64,000 bases of DNA from Salinirubrum litoreum (GCF_020567425.1 NZ_JAJCVJ010000003.1:186001-250000); one strand, 5' to 3'. Counted from the stretch's first letter, positions 8,436-17,288 are shown. Translations and numbers: made by a program. The notes: a model not told the origin generated them from the sequence alone.

Positions 8436-9821
8436 TCACTCCGTCTTGTTCGACCAGTTCGGTACCTCGCGGGCGACGAACTCGCCGTAGCCGGCCGGCA
8501 CGTGGATCTCGCCGTCGTCGTAGACGGTCTCCCCGCGAACGAGCGTCGTCTCGACGCGGCCCGTGACCTCGCGACCCTCGTAGATGCTGAAGTCGGCCTT
8601 CGAGAAGTTGTCCTCGGGGTCGATCGTGTAGGTCGCGTCGGGATCGAAGACGACGATGTCGGCGTGCGTCCCGGGGTCGAGCGTGCCCTTGTTCGGCATC
8701 CCGTAGGTGTCTGCGATGTTGGTGCTCATCTTCTCGACGACGTACGAGGGGGAGTAGCCCCGGCGGTTGACCGCCTCGTCGAAGAAGACGGGCACCGAGG
8801 TCTGGAGTTGGTTGGCTCCGGACGTGGAGTCCCACCAGTTGTCCACCTCCTTCTTGTCGCGCGTGTACGAGCAGTGATCCGTCGAGATCAGGTCGAGCGT
8901 GCCCGAGTCGAGATACTCGTACATCGCCTCCACGTCGTCCGCCTCGCGGAGCGGCGGCGCGATCTTCACGAGGTTCCCGCGGCGATCGAACTCCGACTTG
9001 TCGTAGACCGTGTAGTGCGTGCAGGTCTCCGCACGGACCAGCGATCCGTCCTCGCGGAAGCCGTCGATGACTTCGGCGGCCGCCCGGGAGGTGGTGTGGA
9101 TCCCGAAGTACTTCGCGCCGTGGGCCTGCGCAGAGCGCAGGACGGTGTCGGCGGCCATCGCCTCGGCGTAGTCGGGACGCGACTCGGCGAAGTACTTCGG
9201 TTCGCTCTTCCCCTCGCGTTTCAGCCGTTCGACCAGGCGGTCACAGACGTCGGCTTCCTCGGTGTGGAAGACGCCGACGCCGCCGAGTTCGCCCAGACGC
9301 TCCATCACGAGGTTGATCAGCCCGTACCCGACCGGGAACGTCCCGCCGGTGAACATCTTGAAGGAGGTCACGCCGGCCTCGTGCGCGTCGGCCAACTCGT
9401 CGAGGACGCCCTCCTGGTCGTCCGTGATCCCACCGTGGAGCGCGTAGTCGACCACCGCCTTGCCCTCGGCTTTCTGTTGTTTGGCGCGGATTCCTTCCAT
9501 GAGCGACTGTGGCTCCTTGTGTGGCTGGTGGTCGACGTACATCCACGAGAAGTCCATGTACGTCGTGATCCCGCCCGCGGCGGCCGCCATCCCGGCGGTC
9601 TCGTGCGTGTCGATCGAGGAGCGGTCGTGGACGTGGGTCTGCGCGTCCATCAACCCGGGCATCACGTACTTCCCGGTGGCGTCGATCTCCTCGCGTGCGT
9701 CGGGTAACTTGTCGCGGTCGCCGACGGCGACGATCTGCTCGCCGTCGATGGCGACGCTGGCTTCGAACGTCTCGTCGGCGGTGACGACTGTCCCGCCGGC
9801 GATGAGTGTATCTACGACCAT
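8436..9821 (-). CDS. Hydantoinase/dihydropyrimidinase-like cyclic amidohydrolase
   Basis: A 461-residue protein. Family members open five- or six-membered cyclic amides. The lysine that becomes carboxylated is in SFKMFTGG (about 155), His ligands are in VFHTEEAD and FGIHTTSR, and the Asp is in ISTDHCS. The first HxH is unusual: the segment is GLMDAQTHVHD, so the first His of D-x-H-x-H is Gln61, with an extra His two residues after the normal second His. The ATG at 9821 is chosen over a TTG at 9842. It is the last gene of the opp-amidohydrolase-SDR-RidA run and is separated from RidA by a tandem repeat. The substrate is unknown. Confidence 0.87.
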   Translation of the reverse strand: MVVDTLIAGGTVVTADETFEASVAIDGEQIVAVGDRDKLPDAREEIDATGKYVMPGLMDAQTHVHDRSSIDTHETAGMAAAAGGITTYMDFSWMYVDHQPHKEPQSLMEGIRAKQQKAEGKAVVDYALHGGITDDQEGVLDELADAHEAGVTSFKMFTGGTFPVGYGLINLVMERLGELGGVGVFHTEEADVCDRLVERLKREGKSEPKYFAESRPDYAEAMAADTVLRSAQAHGAKYFGIHTTSRAAAEVIDGFREDGSLVRAETCTHYTVYDKSEFDRRGNLVKIAPPLREADDVEAMYEYLDSGTLDLISTDHCSYTRDKKEVDNWWDSTSGANQLQTSVPVFFDEAVNRRGYSPSYVVEKMSTNIADTYGMPNKGTLDPGTHADIVVFDPDATYTIDPEDNFSKADFSIYEGREVTGRVETTLVRGETVYDDGEIHVPAGYGEFVAREVPNWSNKTE

Positions 9822-9900
9822 CGATTCGAGAGGCGCGGTCAAACTACAAAAGTGTAGGTGTCGCGACGGCCGTGTCGGCGGACGGTCCCGCCGAGACTGG

Positions 9901-9998
9901 TCGTCAGTCGGACCGCGCCGTCACTCGGACCGCGTCGTCAGTCGGACCGCCCTGTCACTTGGACGCGTCGTCAGTCGGATCGCGCCGTCACTCGACGG
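9901..9998. repeat. Six tandem copies of a 17-bp unit
   Basis: The 17-nt unit TCGTCAGTCGGACCGCG alternates with a variant beginning CCGTCACTCGG, at 9901, 9918, 9935, 9952 (16 nt), 9968 and 9985. This gives a higher-order period of 33-34 nt. The last copy runs into the RidA stop codon (complement of TCA at 9988-9990). It therefore occupies the RidA 3' end and the promoter-proximal side of the hydantoinase-like gene. Confidence 0.88.
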
Positions 9999-10371
9999 CC
10001 GCGATCACGTCGATCTCGACGAGGATGTCGGGGTTCGCCATCTCCGCTCTGACGGCGGTCCGGGCGGGATACGGCTCGCTCATGAACTCCTCGTACACCT
10101 CGTTCATCGCGCCGAACGCGTCCATGTCGGTCATGAAGACGCCGGCGCGGATCACGTTGTCCATCGACGTGCCTGCCGCGTCGAGAATCGCCTCGACGTT
10201 CTCCAGGACCTGCCGCGTCTGCGGCCCGACGCCACCCTCGACCAAGTTCCCGGTCTCGGGATCGACCGGGACGTTTCCGGACACGTAGACCGTGTCGCCG
10301 TGTCGGATCGCCTGTGAGAGAGGTGCGCTACTCTCGTACGCCTCGCTGGTGCTGATCTCTTCGATTGGCAT
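9988..10371 (-). CDS. RidA-family enamine/imine deaminase
   Basis: A 127-residue YjgF/YER057c/UK114 protein. It has the family segments VYVSGNVPVDPETGN, QVLENVEAIL, RAGVFMTDMDAF and YPARTAVRAE, and ends VEIDVIAAVE. The active-site Arg (in ARTAVR) and Glu (in VEID) of the archetypal RidA group are present, which suggests it can hydrolyse reactive enamines or imines to carbonyls and ammonia. It forms trimers in known members. It lies between an SDR and a hydantoinase-like gene on the same strand; RidA members often accompany catabolic steps that release imines. The start at 10371 removes a non-homologous N-terminal extension. Confidence 0.92.
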   Translation of the reverse strand: MPIEEISTSEAYESSAPLSQAIRHGDTVYVSGNVPVDPETGNLVEGGVGPQTRQVLENVEAILDAAGTSMDNVIRAGVFMTDMDAFGAMNEVYEEFMSEPYPARTAVRAEMANPDILVEIDVIAAVE

Positions 10372-10436
10372 CTGCGTCCGCGACGACGCGGGGGGAGGAT
10401 ATGAAACTACGCCAGTCGGTACTGCGACCCGGCCGA

Positions 10437-11315
10437 CTACTCCAGCGGGTACCGCTTGCGGTCCAGGTTCTCGTGTTCGCCGAAGACCTCGGTGAACTTC
10501 GCCGCGACCGTCTCGGGGGTCCACCCACCCTCGCGGTAGGCGACGCGGGTCGCCTGCGGGTCGGAGACGAGCGCGATCATCTCGCCCGAGGCACGGATCG
10601 TGAGGCCGTTGACACCCTCGGCGGCGTCGCTCATCAGAAAGCCCACCGTCGGACCGACGTGTTTCGGGTCGGGGATGTCGCGTCCCTCGCTCTCGCTGGC
10701 CGGGAAGTAGGAGTTCTGGCGACTCTCCGCGCCGGGGACGAGCGCGTTCACCCGAATGCCCTGGTCCCGCAACTCGTCGGAGGCCGACCGGACGAAGCCG
10801 AGGACGCCGGCCTTCGCCGTCGCGTAGGGGAGTTGCCCGAAGCCGCCGACCGCCGCACCGCTGGAGACGCCGACGAAGGAGCGTTCCGCGTCGAGCGGGT
10901 GGTCCTCGGCGTGTCGGACGAGTGCCCGGAGTTGGGCCACGTGACTCCCGAGGTGGACGCCGAGCACCGCATCCCAGTCCTCGCGGTCGATCTCCGCGAT
11001 CGGATCGTTGCGGACGATGCCCGCGAAGTTGGCGACCCCGTCGACCCGCCCGAAGGTGTCGGAGGCGTCGGCGAGCAGTTCCTCGGCGTACGCCATCGAC
11101 GAAGCGTCCCCGTAGTGGGCCAGTGCCTCGCCGCCGGCCTCTCGGACCGCCTCGGCGGTCGTCTCTGCCGGTTCGGGGTCCGAGCCGTCACCCTCCGGGG
11201 AGGTTCCCAGATCGTTCACGACGACGTTCGCGCCGTACCGGCCGAGTTCGATCGCCACTGCCTCGCCGACGCCGTGGCCGCCGCCAGTGACGACGACCGT
11301 TCTGCCTGAGAGCAT
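10437..11315 (-). CDS. SDR-family oxidoreductase, long form
   Basis: A 292-residue NAD(P)-dependent oxidoreductase. TGGGHGVGEA near the N-terminus binds the nucleotide. NFAG replaces the usual NNAG. SSGAAVGGFGQLPYATAK carries the Ser, Tyr and Lys, all intact. The beta-2 loop has a polar insertion (GTSPEGDGSDPEP) and the C-terminus is longer than in FabG. These traits resemble the dehydrogenase domain of multifunctional peroxisomal hydratase-dehydrogenases. It lies 65 nt upstream of ridA and 70 nt downstream of the CodA-like gene on the same strand, so it is probably co-transcribed. It may oxidise a hydroxyl group produced in the pathway; the substrate is unknown. Confidence 0.9.
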   Translation of the reverse strand: MLSGRTVVVTGGGHGVGEAVAIELGRYGANVVVNDLGTSPEGDGSDPEPAETTAEAVREAGGEALAHYGDASSMAYAEELLADASDTFGRVDGVANFAGIVRNDPIAEIDREDWDAVLGVHLGSHVAQLRALVRHAEDHPLDAERSFVGVSSGAAVGGFGQLPYATAKAGVLGFVRSASDELRDQGIRVNALVPGAESRQNSYFPASESEGRDIPDPKHVGPTVGFLMSDAAEGVNGLTIRASGEMIALVSDPQATRVAYREGGWTPETVAAKFTEVFGEHENLDRKRYPLE

Positions 11316-11385
11316 ACTCGCCGGGTCACGCGGTCGGGGCTTAAGCCTGCGGGTCGGACACACCACGACGCCAGTGTCGGAGCGA

Positions 11386-12645
11386 TCAGCCGACGAATGT
11401 CCCGTTCTCGGCGACGAGTCGGCCGGCCTTCCAGACCTTCCGGCGCGACGCCCGGCGGACGATCGCCCACTCGGGGGATGGCTCGTCGAGGAGCACCAGA
11501 TCGGCGGGCGTCCCGACCTCGATCCCGTAGCCGTCGATCCCCATCGTCTCGGCCGAGCCGTGGGTGATCGTCCGCCAGAGGAGATCGAGTGCCGGGTTCG
11601 TCTCGCTCCACCGGTAGTCCCGGTCGAAGTGCCAGTCGCCGATCAGCACGTACGACGCGATCTGCGCCGCCTCGATCGGGTCAGCGTTGCCGTGCGGGTA
11701 GACGAAGTCCTGGTCGTTGTCGGTCCCGTGTGCGAGTCGGAGCGATCGGTCGATTCGGTCGATCGGCATGGACTGGCGGAGACTGTTGTAGCAGACGGTG
11801 ACGCCGATCCCGGCACCTGCGAGTCGGTCCAGCAACCCGTCGAGCCACCAGTCGGGGAGGTGAGCGAGCGCCCAGGCGTGGACGACGGTGACCCGCCCCT
11901 CGTAGCCGTGGTCCCGCGTCGCCTCGGCCAGTCGATCGAGCACGTAGTACCCCGCCGCCCCGCGACTCGTGACGTGGACGTCGAGGTCGACACCGTGGCT
12001 CGTCGCGGTGTCGAACCAGCGACCGATCGTCGCGTCGACGTTCCGTGGGGGACGGCCGCCGAGGAGGCCGATCGACCCGCCGAGGAGGACCTGTCCGTCG
12101 AGTCGGTCTCTCGCGCGGTCGATCGCCTCGGAGACGAGGGCGGCGGTGTCGGCGTCCTCGTCACCTGCGGCGTACGGGACGACCTGCAGATCGAGCGCAC
12201 AATCGAGACGGTCGGCCGCACGGAGGACCGCCGTCATCGTGTCGATCCCGACGGCCGTGTCGACGGTGACGTGACTCCGGACGTGGGTCGTCCCGGCGAC
12301 GACGGCCATCCGGAGGTTCTCGGCGATCCGATCCGTCAGATCGGCCACGCTCAGATCGCGGTAGTCGGCGTCGAACAGATCTCCGAGATACTCCGGCGAC
12401 TCGTTGGGTCGTTCGTTGGCGATCGGCCGACGCTCGCCGGTCGCCGCGAGCGCACGGTCGACGTGTTTGTGGGCGTCGGCGAAGCCGGGTGCGAGGAGGT
12501 TCCCGCCCGCGTCGACGACTTCGGCGGACTCCCCCGCCAGCGATCGGCCGACTGCGGTGATCTGCCCGCCCTCGACCCCGACGTCGACGACCGCGTCCCG
12601 GCCGCGAAGGTACGCGTTCCTGATCAGGAGATCGTACGTGGGCAT
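11386..12645 (-). CDS. CodA-like (cytosine deaminase type) amidohydrolase
   Basis: A 419-residue amidohydrolase. The N-terminal APGFADAHKHVDRA gives HxH. LDVHVTSRG gives the third His, VVHAWALAH a further His, and HGTDND the Asp. The stretch after that Asp (FVYPHGNADPIEAA) matches the layout of bacterial CodA after its metal-binding Asp. In CodA the third His is followed two residues later by the proton-shuttle Glu; here the equivalent of H-C-D-E reads H-V-T-S, so that Glu is missing. Deaminase activity is therefore doubtful and another C-N hydrolysis is possible. It follows the opp transporter genes in the same run. Confidence 0.82.
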   Translation of the reverse strand: MPTYDLLIRNAYLRGRDAVVDVGVEGGQITAVGRSLAGESAEVVDAGGNLLAPGFADAHKHVDRALAATGERRPIANERPNESPEYLGDLFDADYRDLSVADLTDRIAENLRMAVVAGTTHVRSHVTVDTAVGIDTMTAVLRAADRLDCALDLQVVPYAAGDEDADTAALVSEAIDRARDRLDGQVLLGGSIGLLGGRPPRNVDATIGRWFDTATSHGVDLDVHVTSRGAAGYYVLDRLAEATRDHGYEGRVTVVHAWALAHLPDWWLDGLLDRLAGAGIGVTVCYNSLRQSMPIDRIDRSLRLAHGTDNDQDFVYPHGNADPIEAAQIASYVLIGDWHFDRDYRWSETNPALDLLWRTITHGSAETMGIDGYGIEVGTPADLVLLDEPSPEWAIVRRASRRKVWKAGRLVAENGTFVG

Positions 12646-12744
12646 ACTGCACCGATGGCTGTGAGCGAGCAAATAGCCTCGGGAGAACGGGACCAGTGCA
12701 GGTTCGGCGCGGCGGCGTCGCCGAGCACCGACGACGGGTCGGTC

Positions 12745-13320
12745 TCAGTCACTCGTCTCGTGGTCGGTCGCGCGTCCGTGCCGAGTTCCGGGAGTCGCGT
12801 CCTGTGAGTCCGGAACGGTCGGCCCGAACGACGACAGGCCGAGGTCGGCCCGCATCGCAGTGACGACCCGACGGCTCCGGTCGAGCAGCGTCCCGACGGG
12901 ACGACGGTCAGGATCGGCGTCGTACCGGGCGAGGAAGTCGAGGTAGTCGTCGACCGCTTCGCGGACCGCCGGGTCGACGACGTGGTAGTGCCGTTGGAAC
13001 GTCTCCGTCAGGTCGGCCGCCGGAGTCTCGATCGCCGACTCCTTGCTCATCGCGTACTTGTGTTTCTCCACCGTGAACCGGTCGTCCTCGTCGAGTTCGA
13101 CCGCGAGGCGGTTCAGCGCGATCATCCGGGACATCACGGCCGAGTACGCGGCGAGTCGTTCCCGGCGGACGTACTCGGGGACACCGGCGAGGTGACGCCG
13201 GTACTGGACGGCGGCGAGGACGGCCGTGGACCCGGCGATCACGAGCAGTGCGACACTCGCAACGACGAGTGCCGTGGTGGCCGGATCGACAGCCACCTGA
13301 AGAACGGCCGGCACTGTCAC
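12745..13320 (-). CDS. Single-span membrane protein in the opp operon, unknown function
   Basis: A 191-residue protein that I do not recognise. One strong N-terminal membrane segment (about residues 15-40, rich in Val, Ala and Leu) is followed by a charged, mostly helical cytoplasmic region and a polar tail. The start is a GTG at 13320 that overlaps the oppF stop as GTGA, a layout typical of translational coupling. That overlap and the long open frame make it a credible gene despite weak codon evidence. Its place between oppF and the amidohydrolase suggests an accessory role in the uptake system, but nothing in the sequence shows one. Confidence 0.7.
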   Translation of the reverse strand: MTVPAVLQVAVDPATTALVVASVALLVIAGSTAVLAAVQYRRHLAGVPEYVRRERLAAYSAVMSRMIALNRLAVELDEDDRFTVEKHKYAMSKESAIETPAADLTETFQRHYHVVDPAVREAVDDYLDFLARYDADPDRRPVGTLLDRSRRVVTAMRADLGLSSFGPTVPDSQDATPGTRHGRATDHETSD

Positions 13321-14357
13321 CCCTCCTGGTCCGGGCGCGGTCGCTCGGTCGCCGGATCGTAGAGGTGACAGGCGACCTGCTGGTCGGTGGGATTCCCGTC
13401 GTCTTCGTCTGGCGAGAGCAGGGTGACGTTCTCGTCACAGCGGTCGAACCGGTAGGTACACCGATCCTTGAACGGACAACCCTCGCTCGCGCCGAACTTC
13501 TCCTGGACGTCCGGCGGGATGGTCACCCGTTCCCGGTCGGTCGTCGGGTCGACGCGGGGAACCGCAGCGAGCAACGACTGGGTGTAGGGGTGTTTCGGCG
13601 ACCTGAGGACCGCCTCGGCGTCGCCGATCTCCATGAGTTCGCCCCGGTACATGATGCCGATCCGGTCGCAGATGTACCGCAGCAGCGAGAGGTCGTGGGA
13701 GATGTAGAGGATGGTGACCGACTGCTCCTCGACGAGCCGTTTGAACACGCCGAGCACGCCGGCGCGGACCGACACGTCCAGCATCGACGTGGGTTCGTCG
13801 GCGACGAGGAACGCCGGATCGAGCACCATCGCTCGCGCGAGCGCGACGCGCTGGCGTTGCCCACCAGAGAGTTCGTGCGGGAACTGTTCGACGAACTGTT
13901 CCGGGGGCCTGAGTCCACACTGGGCCAGCGTGTCGAGTACCTTCGCGTCCCGCGACTCCTCGTCGCCGATGTCGTGGATCACCAGCGGTTCGCGGATCCA
14001 CCGTCCCACCCGGAACCGGTCGTTGATCGACGAGTAGGGGTCCTGAAACACCATCTGGACGTCACGGCGGTAGGCGGTCAGGTCGTCACCGCGCAGGGTC
14101 GCCACGTTCTGCGTCCCGTCGCCGAAGTGGATCGTCCCGTCGGAGGGGTCCTCGAGTCGGGCGAGACAGCGACCGGTCGTGGTCTTCCCACAACCGCTCT
14201 CGCCCGCGAGGCCGAATATCTCGCCCTCCTCGATCGAGAAGCTCACGCCGTCGACCGCGTGGACGTGTCGCTGGGTCCCGAGCAGTTCGGGGAGCAGTCC
14301 GGTCTCGACCGGGAAGCGTTTCTCTAAGTTCTCGACGTCTATCACAGTCGGTGCCAT
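13317..14357 (-). CDS. oppF: Oligopeptide/dipeptide ABC transporter ATPase, OppF type
   Basis: A 346-residue ATPase. The Walker A GESGCGKTTT (about 51-60), Q-loop MVFQDPYSS, signature LSGGQRQR, Walker B FLVADEPTS and switch-His ISHD are all intact. The C-terminal oligopeptide-transporter extension carries four Cys (GCPFKDRC, then C and C) as in OppD/DppF proteins that can bind an iron-sulfur cluster. The start overlaps the end of the oppD-type gene by 16 nt, and the stop overlaps the next gene as GTGA. With the other opp proteins it should energise uptake of peptide- or amide-like solutes. Confidence 0.95.
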   Translation of the reverse strand: MAPTVIDVENLEKRFPVETGLLPELLGTQRHVHAVDGVSFSIEEGEIFGLAGESGCGKTTTGRCLARLEDPSDGTIHFGDGTQNVATLRGDDLTAYRRDVQMVFQDPYSSINDRFRVGRWIREPLVIHDIGDEESRDAKVLDTLAQCGLRPPEQFVEQFPHELSGGQRQRVALARAMVLDPAFLVADEPTSMLDVSVRAGVLGVFKRLVEEQSVTILYISHDLSLLRYICDRIGIMYRGELMEIGDAEAVLRSPKHPYTQSLLAAVPRVDPTTDRERVTIPPDVQEKFGASEGCPFKDRCTYRFDRCDENVTLLSPDEDDGNPTDQQVACHLYDPATERPRPDQEG

Positions 14358-15370
14358 CGGTCTGTCTCCTCCATGATCCGCTCGTAGTTCTCGTCCAGAT
14401 CGAGTCCGTCCTCGGTGACGTAACACCGGGCAGACTGCCCGGACTCGCGCGGCGTGAGCGCTGGCCGCGCCTCCCGACACCGCTCCTCGCGGTAGGGACA
14501 CCGGTCGTAGAACCGACAGCCGGTCGGTGGGCTGTGCAGGTCGGGTGGCTCACCGGCCACCGTGATCAACTCGCTCTCGGCGTCCGCGAGCGACGGGAAA
14601 GCGTTCAACAACCCCTGCGTGTAGGGGTGTTCCGGTTCGGTGAAGACGGTCTCGAGGGGGCCGACCTCCACGAGTTCGCCCGCGTACATCACCCCGACGC
14701 GATCGCAGGTCTCCGCGACGACGCTGATGTCGTGCGTGATCATCAACAGGGAGTTGCCCGTCTCGTCCGTCAGCCGGTCGATCTGAGCGAGGATGTGGTC
14801 CTGGGTGATCACGTCCAGTGCGGTGGTGGGCTCGTCGGCGAGGATGAACGCCGGTTCGAGCGCGAGCGCCATCGCGATCATCACGCGCTGGCGCATCCCG
14901 CCCGAGAGTTGGTGCGGATACGACTCGGTGCGCTCGCTGTCGAGGCCCACCCGGTCGAGCAACCGTTCGGCCCGCCCCAGAGCCGACTGCTTCGAGACGT
15001 TCTCGTGTAAGCGGATGGCCTCCGCGATCTGGTCACCGACCGTGTAGACGGGGTCGAGCGCGTTCATCGCGCTCTGGGAGACGATAGCGAGGTCGCGCCA
15101 CCGGATCGAGCGCAGCGTCTTCGGGTCGGCCTCGGTCACCTCGACGGTTCGGTCGCCGTCCTCGAGTCGGATCGACCCCTCGACGACCGAGCCGTTCTCG
15201 GGCAACAGGCCGATCAGCGACTTCGCGACCGTCGTCTTCCCACAGCCTGACTCGCCGACGAGCCCGAGTCGTTGGCCGGCCGGGAGTTCGAAGGAGACGT
15301 CGTCGACCGCCCGCACCGGTCCCTCGTCGGTGGCGTACTCGATCGAGAGGTTCTCGACGACGAGTCTCAT
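14342..15370 (-). CDS. oppD: Oligopeptide/dipeptide ABC transporter ATPase, OppD type
   Basis: A 342-residue ATPase. Walker A GESGCGKTTV (about 37-46), Q-loop IVSQSAMNALDP, signature LSGGMRQR, Walker B FILADEPTT and ITHD are intact. The C-terminal extension has the four-Cys pattern (CRFYDRC, then C and C). The IVSQSAMNALDP Q-loop is the OppD/DppD version, which separates it from the partner ATPase. The start overlaps the stop of the upstream permease gene as ATGA, so translation is probably coupled. Confidence 0.95.
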   Translation of the reverse strand: MRLVVENLSIEYATDEGPVRAVDDVSFELPAGQRLGLVGESGCGKTTVAKSLIGLLPENGSVVEGSIRLEDGDRTVEVTEADPKTLRSIRWRDLAIVSQSAMNALDPVYTVGDQIAEAIRLHENVSKQSALGRAERLLDRVGLDSERTESYPHQLSGGMRQRVMIAMALALEPAFILADEPTTALDVITQDHILAQIDRLTDETGNSLLMITHDISVVAETCDRVGVMYAGELVEVGPLETVFTEPEHPYTQGLLNAFPSLADAESELITVAGEPPDLHSPPTGCRFYDRCPYREERCREARPALTPRESGQSARCYVTEDGLDLDENYERIMEETDRWHRL

Positions 15371-16308
15371 TGGCCACGACTCCTGAGTTTCGGGTTGACT
15401 ACTTCTTCGATCCCCTGCCCGAGGAAGTACGTCGCGAGGACGAACCCGATGATCAACAGGCCCGGCGCGGCGATCCAGAGCCAGAGTTCCTGCTGGATCG
15501 CGTTCGCGGTGTGGGCGTTGTTCAACACGCGGCCCCAACTGATCGCGTCGGGGTCGCCGAAGCCGATGAACGACAGGCCGGCCTCGGCGATGATCGCCCA
15601 CCCGACCGCGAACACGGAGTAGAGCATCGTGATCGGCAGGACCTTCGGGAAGATGTGGTGGAGCACGATCCGGGCGTCGGACGCGCCACTCGCGACGGCG
15701 GCATCGATCATCGGCTGTTCTTTGATCGACACGACCTCCGAGCGTATCACCCGTGCGGTGTCACGCCAGAGGAGCGCCGAGATGGCGACGACGATGCTCA
15801 GGTGGCCCCGCCCGAGGACGAGGATCAGCACGATGACGAAGGGGAGAAACGGGAGGCCGTAGGCGACGTCGACGGCGCGCATGAACAGGTTCTCGACGCG
15901 CCCGCCACGGTAGCCCGCCACGATGCCGATCAGCGTCCCGACGCCCGCGACGACGACGGCGGTCGAGAGTCCGACGAGGAACGCGATCCGCGTCCCGTAC
16001 ACGAGTCGTGAGAACAGGGGGTACGCCGAGTCCGTGGTGCCGAGCGGGGTCGAGACGGACGGGCCACCGCCCTTCACCCAGCCCTCCTCGTCGGTGATCC
16101 GTTCGTTCGGGTCGTTCGGTGCGATGACCGGTGCCGCGACGGCCAACACGACGAACAGCAGGAGGATCACGGCTCCGATCTTCGCCATGTCGTTCGCCAG
16201 GACGACGCCCAGCGTGCGTTCGATCTGTTCGATTCGGCGGGTCGAGACGTACGGTACACGCCTGGCGGTTTGGGCGAGTATCGTGAGAGTGCGGTCTTTG
16301 GCGCTCAT
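15367..16308 (-). CDS. oppC: ABC transporter permease, OppC/DppC type
   Basis: A 313-residue inner permease subunit. An N-terminal cytoplasmic segment is followed by a first membrane helix (about 37-60), a loop with WVKGGGPSVSTPLGTTDSAY (the usual HPLGTD-like region of DppC), and five more helices. The EAA-like coupling loop reads DAAVASGASDARIVLHHIFP. The gene starts 5 nt after the stop of the oppB gene and overlaps the next ATPase as ATGA, as expected of an operon. Confidence 0.94.
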   Translation of the reverse strand: MSAKDRTLTILAQTARRVPYVSTRRIEQIERTLGVVLANDMAKIGAVILLLFVVLAVAAPVIAPNDPNERITDEEGWVKGGGPSVSTPLGTTDSAYPLFSRLVYGTRIAFLVGLSTAVVVAGVGTLIGIVAGYRGGRVENLFMRAVDVAYGLPFLPFVIVLILVLGRGHLSIVVAISALLWRDTARVIRSEVVSIKEQPMIDAAVASGASDARIVLHHIFPKVLPITMLYSVFAVGWAIIAEAGLSFIGFGDPDAISWGRVLNNAHTANAIQQELWLWIAAPGLLIIGFVLATYFLGQGIEEVVNPKLRSRGQ

Positions 16309-16313
16309 TGGTA

Positions 16314-17288
16314 TCAGTCGTAGGTCACGCGGGGGTCGAGGTAGCCGTAGGTGAGGTCGACGAGCAGGTTCATCAGCAGGATGACGCCGGCCATCATCAG
16401 GAAGGAGAACTGTGCGACGGGGAAGTCACCCCGGAAGACGGAGTTGACCATCAGTCGGCCGATGCCGGGGTACGAGAACACCGTCTCGACGAGGAGGTTC
16501 CCGCCGAAGGAGTAGCCGATGGCGACCCCGAAAGCGGTGGTCACGGGCAGGAGCGCGTTCCGCGCGGCGTGTCGGTACATGATCCGACTCTCGCTGGCCC
16601 CCTTCGCTCTGACCATCTCGATGAACTCCTCGTTCATCACCTCGAACAGGCTGGTCCGCATCAACAGCAGTGGGAGTCCCATCAGGTACAGCGTCATCGA
16701 GGCGATGGGCAACACGATGTGGCTGTAGAACGCGGGCATGGTCACCAGTTCGAGGTGGCTGTCGAACTCCGTCCCCGGCGGGAGCATCCCGGACATCGGG
16801 AACAGGCCGAGCACACTCCCGAACACGAACAGCAGGACGAGACCGAGCCAGAATCGCGGGGTGGAGCGGAACACGAGCGCCAGCGTCAGTCCGACCCGTT
16901 CGCGGGAGTTGCCCCGGTTCCAGCCGAGGTAGACCCCGCCGATGACGCCGAAGAAGTAGCCGATCACGATCGACGGGATCGTCAAGAAGAGGCTGTTGTA
17001 CAGGCGTTCGACGACGATGTCACCCACCGGCGAGGAGTAGTAGAAGCTCCGCCCGAACTCGAGCGTGACGATGTTGACGAGGTAGTTGTAGTACTGCACG
17101 TAGAGCGGTTCGTCGAGTCCGAACGACGCCCGGACCGCCTCGATCTGCTCCGGGGACATGTTGTCCGAGATGTGGAGTCCGATCGGCGATCCCACCTGCC
17201 GGAAGAGGAAAAAGAGGATCGTCGCGATGACGAAGAACGTGAGTACTGTGCCGACGGTTCGTCTGGCCGCGTACCTGCGAAGTGACAT
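16314..17288 (-). CDS. oppB: ABC transporter permease, OppB/DppB type
   Basis: A 324-residue permease with six predicted membrane helices. The N-terminal MSLRRYAARRTVGTVLTFFV is typical of DppB, as is the EAA loop near IEMVRAKGASESRIMYRHA. It also has ETVFSYPGIGRL and ends with DLTYGYLDPR. It is the first gene of a nine-gene minus-strand run that ends at 8436. A TATA-like GATTTAATTC (complement, about 17330-17340) lies about 45 nt upstream. It is divergent from the substrate-binding protein gene, and the 199-nt shared region probably holds both promoters. Confidence 0.95.
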   Translation of the reverse strand: MSLRRYAARRTVGTVLTFFVIATILFFLFRQVGSPIGLHISDNMSPEQIEAVRASFGLDEPLYVQYYNYLVNIVTLEFGRSFYYSSPVGDIVVERLYNSLFLTIPSIVIGYFFGVIGGVYLGWNRGNSRERVGLTLALVFRSTPRFWLGLVLLFVFGSVLGLFPMSGMLPPGTEFDSHLELVTMPAFYSHIVLPIASMTLYLMGLPLLLMRTSLFEVMNEEFIEMVRAKGASESRIMYRHAARNALLPVTTAFGVAIGYSFGGNLLVETVFSYPGIGRLMVNSVFRGDFPVAQFSFLMMAGVILLMNLLVDLTYGYLDPRVTYD

